NCBI RefSeq assembly: GCF_001040705.1 | Contig: NZ_CVQP01000007.1 | Coordinates: 642,475 to 706,474 of the forward strand | DNA from: Rhodococcus sp. RD6.2 | GTDB taxonomy: Bacteria > Actinomycetota > Actinomycetes > Mycobacteriales > Mycobacteriaceae | Reading direction: 5' to 3' | DNA: 64,000 nucleotides | Shown here: positions 45,401 through 57,400 of the stretch, piece by piece | Numbering within the stretch: position 1 is the first letter of the stretch | How the letters are laid out: each line of letters starts with the position of its first letter | Made by a program: the position numbers and the translations under genes | The notes under the pieces: generated by a model | The model's input: the letters and a program-made list of their open reading frames with translations, nothing else | What the model was told of the DNA's origin: nothing | Databases searched by the model: none

Positions 45401-48400
45401 GCCCCCGAACCCTGTCCGAGGAGATGGTCGCCGGCATCTTCGCCGATGTTCTCGGGCTCGAGCGCGTGAGTGCGGACGCCAGCTTCTTCGACCTCGGCGG
45501 CGACTCGCTGATCGCCAACCAGGTTGTGTCCAGGATCGGGGCGGCTTTCGGAATCCGGTTGGGTGTGCGGGCGCTGTTCGAGGCGCCGACGGTGTTCGGT
45601 CTGGCTGCCAGGGTCGACTCTCAGGCGGGAACTCACGAAAGTGCCCTCGAGCTGGTGGCGGGCCCGCGTCCGAAGTTCGTTCCGCTCTCGCTCGCCCAGC
45701 AGCGCATGTGGTTCCTCAACCAGTTCGACCCTGCGGCCGCCACCTACAACATGCCGTTCGTGGTGCGCATGTCGGGGCAGGTCGACACCGGTGCGCTGAC
45801 GGCGGCCCTGACCGACGTGCTCGAGCGGCACGAGGCGCTGCGCACGGTGTTCCCGGACTCGCCGAGCGGGGCACACCAGGTTGTCGTGCCGGTGGAAGAG
45901 GTCGCTCGGCTCGGCCAGGTCGAACGGGTCACCGACGAGGAACTCGTGGTGCGCCTGGCCGATTTCGCTCGCGGCGGTTTCGACGTCACAACCGAGGTCC
46001 CGATCAGGATCCGGATGTTCGAGTTGATCGATTCGGGGGGTGAGTCCCTCGAACCCGGCGAGGTCGCAGTCGGGATAGTCGTACACCACATCGCGGCGGA
46101 CGGTGTCTCGCTGTCGGTGCTCGCTCGGGACGTGGTCGCCGCCTACACCGCGAGGCACCAGGGTGCGGCACCGGCGTGGCCCCCGTTGGTCGTCCAGTAC
46201 GCCGACTACGCGCTCTGGCAGCGCGAGCGCCTCGGAACCGACGGCGATCGGGATTCGTTGTCCTCCAGGCAGATCGAATTCTGGCGGACCGAACTGGCAG
46301 GGCTGCCCGATCAATTGGACCTGCCGACGGACCGGCCGCGCCCGATGGTCCAGTCCTTCAGCGGTGGGCGGTTGCGCTTCGCGATCCCGGCACAGACCTA
46401 CCAGTCGCTGGTCGGCTTCGCTCGCACCCAGGGCGTGACGCCGTTCATGGTGACGCATGCGGCACTGACTGTGCTGTTGTCGCGCCTGAGCGGCACGTCG
46501 GACATCGCGGTGGGCACCGTTGTCGCGGGTCGCGGTGAGCAGGCTCTCGACGACCTCATCGGCATGTTCGTCAACACCCTCGTGCTGCGCACCCGGGTGG
46601 ACGGTGGTTCCTCGTTCGTCGACCTCGTGACGCAGGTGCGTGATCATGACCTCGCCGCATTCGGGCATGCCGACGTGCCGTTCGAGCAGCTCGTGCAGGC
46701 GCTGAAGCCGGCTCGGTCCACCGCGCGACACCCGCTGTTCCAGGTGGGGCTCTCCTTCGAGAACATGGAGCGTGCCGAGGTCGAACTACCTGGTTTGGTG
46801 GTGACGGCCGACGAGGTACACGTCGACCTGTCGAAGTTCGATCTGCAGTTGACCGTCGCCGACCGACCGCGCGGCGCTGCAGTCACGGAGGACGTGGCGG
46901 CCGAGTTCGTGTACGCCTGCGATCTGTTCGACGAGTCGACCGTGGCCGGATTCGCGACCAGGTTCCTGCGGATTCTCGAAGCGGTGCTCTCGGCGCCGGG
47001 ACTTCCCGTGGGTGACGTCGACATTCTCGATGCAGACGAGCGTGCCGATCTGGTTCGAGTCGGCCCGCCCGGGCCGAAGCCACAGACCCTGGTGGATCTG
47101 TTGACCGCGGCAGCGGTGGAGCGACCCTCGTCGGTGGCGCTGACCTCGTTGGGTGTCGAGGTCACCTATCGGGAACTCGACGAGCGTTCGTCGCGACTGG
47201 CACGGCTGTTGATCGAGTCGGGGGCTGGGCCGGAGACTGCGGTTGCGGTTGCGATTCCGCGGTCGATCGAATCGGTTGTGGCGGTGTGGGCCGTCGCGAA
47301 GACCGGGGCCGCATTCGTGCCGGTCGACCCGAACTATCCGGCCGACCGGGTCGTCCACATGGTTTCCGACTGTGGCGCCGTGACAGGTGTCACGGTGGCG
47401 CGGTTCGCGGCAGAGCTGCCGGGTGGGCTGCGGTGGTTGGCGCTGGACGATGCCGGACTTGCGGCCCGATGCGACGAGATGTCGGCCGCGCCGCTGACCG
47501 ATGCCGATCGGATTCGTCCACTGCGGCTCGAGAACCCGGCGTACATCATCTACACCTCGGGGTCGACGGGGTTGCCGAAGGGTGTCGTCGTCACCCATGC
47601 GGGGTTGGCGAACTTCGCTGCATACCAGCGGGCCGCCTTCCCGAGCGGGGTTGACCCCCGGACGTTGCACGTCGGGTCGCCCAGCTTCGACATCTCGGTC
47701 CACGAGATGCTGCTCGCCGCAACTCTGGTCGCGACGATGGTGATTGCGCCCCCGACAGTGTTCGGTGGCGCCGAGCTTGCGGAACTGGTGCGCCGCGAAC
47801 GGGTGACGCACCTGATGATGACTCCGGTCGCGCTCGCGTCCGTCGACCCGACCGACCTGCCGGACCTGCGGGTGGTCGGGGTCGGCGGCGAGGCATGCCC
47901 GCCGGAACTGGTTGCACGCTGGGCGGGTGGCCGAGTGTTCGTGAACGCGTACGGACCGACCGAGAGCACGGTTGTCAGCACGAGCACAGGGCCGTTGGTA
48001 CCGGGGCAGGTTGTCACCGTGGGCTCGCCGGTGTGCGGTACACGCGCAATGGTGCTCGACAGCCGGCTCGAGCTGGTGCCGGTCGGTGTCACAGCTGAGC
48101 TGTATCTGGCGGGGCCGGGGTTGGCCCGTGGCTATCGGGGCCGGAATGGCCTCACTGCGGATCGGTTCGTCGCGGATCCGTTCGGTTCCGGTGGCAGCCG
48201 GATGTACCGGACCGGTGATCTGGTGCGGTGGACTTCGGGCGGTGACCTCGAGTACGTCGGCCGGTCGGACTTCCAGGTCAAGGTCCGCGGCTACCGCATC
48301 GAACTCGGCGAGATCGAATCCGCGCTCATCGCCCACGACGACGTGGATTTTGCGATCACGCTCGGTCACACCAATGCCAACGGAACCACGGCACTGGTCT

Positions 48401-51400
48401 CCTACGTGGTCCCTGCGTCCGGTCGCTCGATCGACACGACGGAGCTCGCCGCTTTCATCGGGCAGTCTGTGCCGGCGTACATGGTGCCGACGGCGATCAT
48501 GGTGATCGACGAGATCCCGCGGACGCCGGTGGGCAAGCTCGATCGGAAGGCACTGCCGGAGCCGGTGTTCGAGTCGCGGCCGTACCGCGCCCCGTCCACA
48601 CCGGTCGAGGAGACGGTAGCCGATGTGTTCGCCGATGTGCTCGGTGTGGATCTGGTCGGCCTGGACGACGACTTCTTCGAACTCGGCGGCAACTCGCTGA
48701 TCGCGACGCAGGTGGTTGCCCGGATCGGCGCGGCGCTCGACACGACTGTGCCGGTGCGTGTGCTGTTCGAGGCGTCCACGGTCGCTGCGCTGGCGGCGGC
48801 AGTCGAATCGATCGCAGGCACGGGTGCGCGTCCTGCGCTCGTCGCGCAGGCTCGGCCGGACCGGATTCCGTTGTCGCTGGCGCAGCAACGGATGTGGTTC
48901 CTGAACCGGTTCGATCCCGAGTCGGTGGTGTACAACCTGCCGCTGGCACTTGCGATGTCCGGCGAGCTCGACGTCGTGGCTCTCGAGCAGGCCGTCGCCG
49001 ACGTCATCGGCCGTCACGAAGCGCTGCGGACGGTCTATCCCGATACCGGGGGAGAGATCTGCCAGGTCGTGTTGCCCGCAGTCGAGGCGGCCCCTGCACT
49101 GTCGCCCGAGCCGGTCCCGACCACGGAGCTGTACTCGGTGTTGGCCGAGTTCTTCTCGGTCGGTTTCGACGTCAGCACGGAGATTCCGCTGCGGGTCCGT
49201 CTGCTCGAGACGGCGGATGGCGAGTTCGTGTTGGCGATGGTCGTGCATCACATTGCGGCAGACGGCTTCTCGGTGGGTCCGTTGGTTCGGGATGTGATGA
49301 CTGCGTATGTGTCGCGGTCGTCGGGTGTGGAGCCGGCGTGGGCACCGCTGCAGGTGCAGTATGCGGATTACGCACTGTGGCAGCGGGAAGTACTGGGCTC
49401 CGAGGACGACGAGGAGTCGGTGATCGCGGCCCAGTTGCGCTACTGGTCAACCCAGCTGGAGGGGTTGCCGGATCAGTTGGACCTGCCGTGGGACCGACCG
49501 CGTCCGGTGGCCGCCTCGTATCGTGGTGCCACCCATGCGTTCGCGATCGATGCCGATCTGCACCGAGCCCTCGACGAGTTGGCGCGGGCGCAGGGTGCGA
49601 CATTGTTCATGGTTGTGCATGCGGCGTTGTCGGTGCTGCTTGCCCGGCTGTCCGGTGCTGGTGACATCGCCGTCGGTGCCCCCGTGGCCGGGCGCGGTGA
49701 GGCCGCGCTCGACGATCTCGTCGGGATGTTCGTCAACACCCTGGTGCTGCGGACGCAGGTCGATCCGACGCACTCGTTCGTCGAGTTGCTCGCGCAGGTC
49801 CGGGACGTCGATCTCGGCGCCTTCGTGCACGCCGACGCGCCATTCGAGCGCGTCGTCGAGATCCTCGACCCGCAGCGTTCGCAGGCGCGGCATCCGCTGT
49901 TCCAGGTGATGCTCTCGCTGCAGAACCAGGCCCGCTCGGAACTTCAACTCCCGGGACTCGACGTCAGAGCGCTCGACTACGACGAACGGGTGTCGAAGTT
50001 CGATCTACACCTGGACCTGACCGAGAAGGCAGGCGACGACGGCGCACTCGAGGGCCTGCACGCCGATCTCATCTACGCCACGGACCTGTTCGACGCGACG
50101 ACGGTCGACACCTTCGCGGATCGGTTCGTTCGGGTTCTGCGTGCGGTCGTTGCCGACGGGTCGGCCGCGATCGGGGACCTGCCACTGCTCGCCGATGCCG
50201 AACTCGAGCTCGTCGTCGACACCTGGAACGAGACGGCACTGGCGTTGCCGGAGGGCACCTTGGTGTCGTTGTTCGAGGCGCAGGTCGGGCGGACCCCGGA
50301 TGCGGTGGCAATGCGTTTCGAGGGCGTGTCGCTGACGTACGGCGAGTTCGCTTCTCGGGTGAATCGTCTTGCGCGGTACCTGATTTCGGTGGGTGTTGGT
50401 CCGGAGTCGCTGGTGGCGGTCGCGATGCGGCGGTCGCTGGAGATGATGGTCGGGATCTACGCGGTGCAGGCGGCCGGTGGTGCGTATGTGCCGGTGGATC
50501 CGGATCAGCCTTCGGATCGGGTGGGGCACATCCTCGATTCCGCGGATCCGGTGTGTGTGTTGACGACTGCGCGTGACGGTTTCTCGGTCGCGGGGGACAG
50601 GTCTGTGCTGTGTGTGGACGAGCTCGACTTGTCCGGGCTGTCGGACGCGCCGGTGTCGGATGTCGATCGTCTCGGGCGGTTGCGTTCGGAGAGCCCGGCG
50701 TACGTGATCTTCACCTCCGGGTCGACGGGTCGACCGAAGGGGGTTGCGGTAAGCCACGGCGCGATCGTCAACCAGGTCGAATGGATGGCGGTCCGGTACG
50801 GATTCGGTGAATCCGACGTCGTGCTGCTGAAGACGCCGTTCACGTTCGACGTGTCGGTATGGGAGTTGTTCGTGCCGCTGGTGACCGGTGGCTCGGTGCA
50901 CATCGCCGAGCCGGACGGCCATCGTGATCCCGAGTACCTCGCCGGGGTGATCGCCGGGTGTGGCATCACGGCGACCTCGTTCGTTCCGTCGATGCTGTCG
51001 GTGTTCCTCGACGTGCAGGCGGCGAACGGTGTGTCGTCGGGTGCGTTGCGGCACGTGTTCGCGGCCGGTGAAGCGTTGCCCGCGGAGACAGCGGTTCGCT
51101 TCGCCGCGGTCTTCTCTGCGCAGCTGCACAACCTGTACGGTCCGACGGAGGCGGCGGTGCACTCGACGCATCGCCGCGTCGACGGCTCCGAGTCCGTGTC
51201 GGTGCCGATGGGTGTGCCGGTGTCGAACACCCGGGTGTTCGTGCTCGACGCGCGTCTGCATCCGGTTCCGGTTGGCGTCGCAGGCGAGCTTTATCTGTCC
51301 GGCGTACAGCTGGCACGCGGGTATCACGGTCGAGTGGACCTCACCGCCGATCGGTTCGTGGCCGATCCGTTCGGTGACGGTGAGCGGATGTATCGCACCG

Positions 51401-54400
51401 GGGACCTGGTTCGCTGGACTGCGTCGGGTGAGTTGGAGTACATCGGACGCACGGACTTCCAGGTGAAGTTGCGAGGCCAGCGCATCGAACTGGGCGAAGT
51501 CGAAGCGGCGCTGCTCGCGCATCCGAACGTGTCGCAGGCAGTTGCAGTGGTGCACGAGGATGCCGGGTCGGGTCAGCGACTCGTTGCATACGTCGTGTCG
51601 GCTGGTGATGAACAGGCCGACGCTCGGGTGCTCGGCGGTGCCTTGCGGTCGACGTTGCCGTCGTACATGGTTCCCGCCGCGTTCGTCGTCCTCGACGCCT
51701 TCCCGTTGAACGCCTCCGGCAAGCTTGATCGGAAGGCGTTGCCGGAGCCGGTGTTCGAGGTGCGGGAGTTCCGCGCTCCGTCGTCTCCGATCGAGGCGAT
51801 CGTGGCCGGGGTGTTCGAGCAGGTGCTCGGTGTCGAGCGGGTCGGTGCCGACGACGACTTCTTCGAGTTGGGTGGCAACTCGTTGATCGCCACTCAGGTG
51901 GTGGCGCGACTCGGGGCCGTTCTCGGTACCAAGATCGCGGTCCGCATGCTCTTCGACGCGCCGTCGGTCGCGGCGCTCGCGCTGGCGGTCGACGGGATCG
52001 CCGACCGGGGAGCCGGTGCAACTCCACTGGTCGCAGGACCTCGCCCCGAACGTATTCCACTGTCCACCGCGCAAACGAGGATGTGGTTCCTCAACCGATT
52101 CGACACCGCATCCGGGGTCAACAACGTTCCGTTCGCGGTGCGACTGTCCGGCGCGGTGGATGTGGCCGCTCTGCAGGCCGCCGTGCGGGATCTGCTCGAA
52201 CGCCATGAGGTTCTGCGCACGGTCTATCCTGCGTCGGACGAGGGTCCGACGCAGGTGATCGTGGCGGTTGATCAGGTGCTTCCGGATCTGACGCCGCTGG
52301 TGGTGTCCGAAGCCGATCTGTTCGCCCGGGTTGCCGAGTCGGCGTTGGCGGGATTTGACGTCACCGAAGCGGTGCCGGTGCGGGCACAGCTGTTCCAGAC
52401 GGCGGAGACCGAGTTCGTCTTCGTGGTGGTGATTCATCACATCGCGGCGGACGGCTTCTCGATCGGGCCGTTGATTCGGGACGTGATGACGGCGTACGTG
52501 TCGAGGTCTGCTGGTGTCGCGCCGGGGTGGGCACCGTTGCCGGTGCAGTACGCGGACTACACGTTGTGGCAGCGTGAGGTGTTGGGTTCGGAGGAGGATC
52601 CGGACTCGCTCGTGTCTGCGCAGCTCGACTATTGGCAGCAGGCACTCGCGGGGTTGCCCGAGCAGCTTGATCTTCCGTCGGATCGGCCGCGGCCGGCGGT
52701 GGCGTCGAATCGTGGTGCCACGTACTCGTTCTCGGTCGATGCGGGGCTGCATCGCGGTCTCGACGCGCTGGCTCGGCGGCAGGGTGCGTCGCTGTTCATG
52801 GTTGTGCATGCGGCGTTGTCGGTCTTGCTGGCTCGGTTGTCGAGCACCGGTGACATTGCGGTCGGTGCGCCGGTTGCAGGCCGTGGTGACGCGGCTCTCG
52901 ACGATTTGGTGGGGATGTTCGTCAACACGCTGGTGTTGCGGATGCAGGTTGATTCGTCGTCCTCGTTCGTCGATGTGTTGGCTCAGGCGCGTGAGGTCGA
53001 CCTGGGTGCATTTGCCCACGCCGATGCTCCGTTCGAGCGGTTGGTGGAGGTGTTGGCGCCTGCGCGGTCGCAGGCGCGGCACCCGCTGTTCCAGGTCGCG
53101 CTGTTCTTCCAGAACCTGGGCCGAACGGAACTCGAGCTTCCGGGACTCCGCGTTGCACCACTCGACGTCGATGCTCGGATGGCGAAGTTCGACCTGCAGG
53201 TGACGGTGACGGAATCCGCCACCGACGAGTCCGGTGCCCTCACCGGAATGTCCGTCGACCTGATCTATGCGACGGATCTGTTCGACGAGGATTCGATTGC
53301 TGATTTCGGACGTCGGCTCGTTCGGATTCTGTCCGCGGTGACGGCGGACCCGGGGATCGCGGTCGGTGACGTCGATCTGTTCGACGGTCCCGAGCGGGTC
53401 CGAGTTCTGGGCCAGTGGAACGACTCGGCGCACGTGCTGCCGGCCGATGAGTTGCTGTTGGACGAGTTCCGGGCGCAGGTGACGGCGAACCCGGCTGCGA
53501 CAGCGGTGGTGTTCGAGGGTGCGTCGCTGACCTACGGGGAGTTCGCGTCGCGGGTGAACCGGTTGGCGCGGGCGTTGATCGCGTCGGGTGTGGGGCCGGA
53601 GTCGCTGGTGGCGTTGGCTGTTCGGCGTTCCTTCGACCTGGTTGTGGGCATGTATGCGGTGCTCGAGGCCGGTGGCGCATACGTGCCGATCGATCCGGAC
53701 CATCCGTCCGAGCGAATCGGTCACGTCCTCGACACGGCGGACCCGGTGTGTGTGTTGACGACTGTGCGAGACGGCTTCGAGGTTCCGGGCGAGAGAGCTG
53801 TTCTCTTCCTGGATGCCGTGGACCTGACGGTGCATTCCGATGCTCCGGTGACCGATGCGGAGCGGGTGTCGGCGCTGCGGCCGGAGCATCCGGCGTATGT
53901 GATCTTCACGTCGGGGTCGACGGGTAAGCCGAAGGGTGTCGCGGTTCCTCACGGTGCGATCGTCAACCAGGTGCGTTGGATGGAGAACGAGTACTCGTTC
54001 TCGGCGGAGGACGTGTATCTGCAGAAGACGGCGACGACGTTCGATGTGTCGCTGTGGGGCTACTTCCTGCCGCTGCGGACGGGTGCGACGTTGGTTGTCG
54101 CGACGCACGACGGCCACCGGGATCCGGTGTACGTCGCGGATACGATTGCGGCGCATGGTGTGACTCTCACCGACTTCGTGCCGTCGATGTTGACGGTGTT
54201 CGCCGAGTACGCGCCTGCGTCGTCGTTGGTGTCGCTGCGGGATGTGTTCGTGATCGGTGAGGCGTTGCCGGCGGAAACGGTGCGAGCCTTCGGGGCGGTG
54301 TCGTCGGCGCGGGTACAGAATCTGTACGGGCCGACGGAGGCGGCGGTGTCGATCACCTATGCCGATGTGACGGACGTGGCTGCAGGCGGGGCGGTGTCGA

Positions 54401-57400
54401 TCGGGCGCCCGCAGTGGAATTCGCAGATGTATGTACTCGATTCGCGGTTGCATGCGGTTCCGGTGGGTGTTCCGGGCGAGCTGTATCTGGCGGGTGCGCA
54501 GTTGGCGCGGGGGTACTACCAGCGGGTGGACCTGACGTCGGATCGGTTCGTGGCGAATCCGTTCTCGGTGTCGGGTGAGCGGATGTACCGGACCGGTGAC
54601 CTGGTCACGTGGAGTCCGTCGGGTGAGTTGAACTACATCGGACGTACGGATTTCCAGGTGAAGTTCCGCGGTCAGCGGATCGAGCTCGGTGACATCGAGA
54701 CTGCTTTGCTCGCGGATGGATCGGTGAGCCAGGCGGTTGTGCTGGTGGTGCCGACGGCGACCGGTGATCAGCTGGTCGGGTATGTGGTGCCGGCTGCCGG
54801 CGCGGAGGTCGCTGTCGCCACCGTACGGGCCGGTCTGGGTGATCGGCTGCCGTCGTACATGATTCCGTCGGCGTTGGTTGTGTTGGACGAGTTCCCGTTG
54901 AACTCGTCGGGGAAGTTGGATCGTAAGGCGTTGCCGGATCCGATCTTCGAGGCGAGGGAGTTCAGGGCGCCGTCATCGCCCGTTGAGAGGGTTGTTGCTG
55001 CGGCGTTCGGCGAGGTGCTCGGGGTCGAGCAGGTCGGTCTGGATGACGACTTCTTCGAACTCGGTGGCAACTCGTTGGTGGCGACACAGTTGGCGGCTCG
55101 GCTGGGGGCCGCGCTGGACATGCGAGTGCCTGTCCGGGATCTGTTCGAGGCGTCGACTGTTGTGGGCTTGGCGGCGCGGTTGGGTGCGGAGGCCGGCAGT
55201 GGGGGTCGCGCTCCATTGGTGGCGGGGCCGCGTCCCGAGCGGGTGCCGTTGTCGTTGGCGCAGCAGCGGATGTGGTTCTTGAACCGGTTCGACACGTCGT
55301 CGGCTGCGTACAACATTCCGTTGGCGATTCGGTTGACGGGTGAGTTGGACACCGACGCACTGACGGCGGCGCTCGCAGACGTGGTCGCACGGCACGAGTC
55401 GTTGCGGACGCACTACCCCGAGACCGCAGACGGTCCGGTGCAGGTCATCGCAGCGCCGGGTGATGCGATCCCGACCCTGCACCGGGTCCGGGTGGATGCG
55501 GACCACCTGCACGAGCGTCTGTTCGAGCTCGCAACCACCAAGTTCGACGTGACGGCGGAGATTCCGTTGCGCATCACGCTGTTCGAGGTGGGTTCGAACG
55601 AGTACGTGTTGGCGGCCGTCGTGCATCACGTCTCGGCAGACGGCTCGTCCATGACGCCGTTCGTCGGTGATGTCATGACCGCGTACGCCTCCAGGTTGGG
55701 CGGGAACCCGCCCGCATGGAGCCCGCTGCCGGTGCAGTACGCCGACTACGCCATCTGGCAGCGTCAGGTGCTCGGTGACGAAGAGGAGCCGTCGTCGGTC
55801 GCGGGACAGCAGATCGACTTCTGGCAGCGAACCCTCGCCGGCATTCCGGACCAGCTGGATCTCCCGAGCGACCGCCCCCGACCCGCCGTGCGCGACAACC
55901 GGGGTGGCCGCGTCGCCTTCGAGATCGACGGGCGACTGCACCGCGAACTCGCCGAGTTCGCACGCGGCGCGGGAGCGACGGTCTTCATGGCAACCCACAC
56001 CGCACTCGCTGTGCTCTTGGCTCGGTTGTCGGGAACGGACGACATCACCGTCGGCACACCGATCGCCGGACGTGGCGACGCCGCGATGGACGGCTTGATC
56101 GGCATGTTCGTCAACACCCTGGTCCTGCGCACCGCAGTCGACGGCGCGCAGTCCTTCACCGAGCTCCTCGCCTCGGTGAAAGATGCCGACCTGGCCGCGT
56201 TCGGTCACTCGGACGTTCCCTTCGAGCGACTCGTGGAGGTGCTCAACCCCACCCGCTCCACCGCCCGGCACCCGCTGTTCCAGGTCGGCTTCTCGTTCCA
56301 GAACCTGGCCAAGACGAGCCTCGAACTGCCCGGACTGGCGGTGTCCGCGCTGGACATCGACAACGGCATCACGCAGTTCGACCTGCAGCTCTTCCTCGTG
56401 GAGCGATTCGATGCAGACGGTGCTCCCGACGGGGTCGAGGCGATGTTCCACTTCGCGACGGATCTGTTCGACCAGCGGACCGTCGAACGCTTCGCCGAGC
56501 GGTTCGTGCGAATCGTCGAGGCGAGTGTCTCGAATCCCGACGTCGCGGTCGGTGACATCGACCTTCTCGACGACGCCGAACACGGGCGCCTGGTGACCGA
56601 GTGGAACCAGACTCGGATCGCCGTCGCGGACGACACACTTGCAGGCCTCTTCCGCGCGCAAGCATCCGCGACACCGGATGCGCCTGCACTGTGGTTCGAG
56701 GGAACGGAGCTGAGCTACCGGGAGTTCGATGCCCGGGTCAACAGGGCTGCCCGTGCACTCGTCGACCGTGGTGTCGGACCGGAATCGCTCGTGGCACTTG
56801 CCATGCGTCGATCGATCGACCTTGTGGTGGGCATGTACGCGGTCGTTCAGGCAGGTGGCGCCTACGTGCCGATCGATCCCGATCAGCCGGCTGAGCGCAC
56901 GGGGCACATCTTGGACACCGCGGCACCGGTGTGTGTCGTGTCCACCTCCCGAGATGGATTCGACGGGGCCGGGGACAGGTCTGTCCTTCTCCTGGACTCC
57001 GACGATCTCACCGGTTTCGCGACCGATCCCGTCCAGGACTTCGAGCGGGTGCGGCCGCTGCGCCCGGAGAACCCGGCCTATGTGATCTTCACGTCCGGGT
57101 CGACGGGCAAGCCCAAGGGTGTCGCCGTGAGCCACGCGGCGATCGTCAACCAGTTGCTGTGGAAGACTGCCGCGTTCGGGCTCGACGGCTCGGACTCGGT
57201 ACTGCTCAAGACGGCGGCGACGTTCGACCTGTCCGTGTGGGAGTTCTGGTCGCCACTGGTATCCGGCGGTCGGATGGTCATCGCGAAGCCGGGCGGCCAG
57301 CAGGACCCCGATTACCTCCTGGATCTGCTGCGCTCCCAGCGCGTCACCACGCTGCATGCCGTGCCGTCGACGGTGGCCATGCTCTCGGCCGCGGCATCCG

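Noticed and set aside
45481..45510. GGDS carrier motif in module 1 as a sign of an epimerisation domain
   Set aside because: GGDS often precedes E domains, but the region after it goes directly into a C domain with [11 protein letters not shown] and HHIAADG; no E-domain motifs are present.
50005..54453. Minus-strand open frame of 1482 codons inside the NRPS gene
   Set aside because: It mirrors the repetitive NRPS coding strand; the product is Arg/His-rich, lacks any domain and has no ribosome-binding site.
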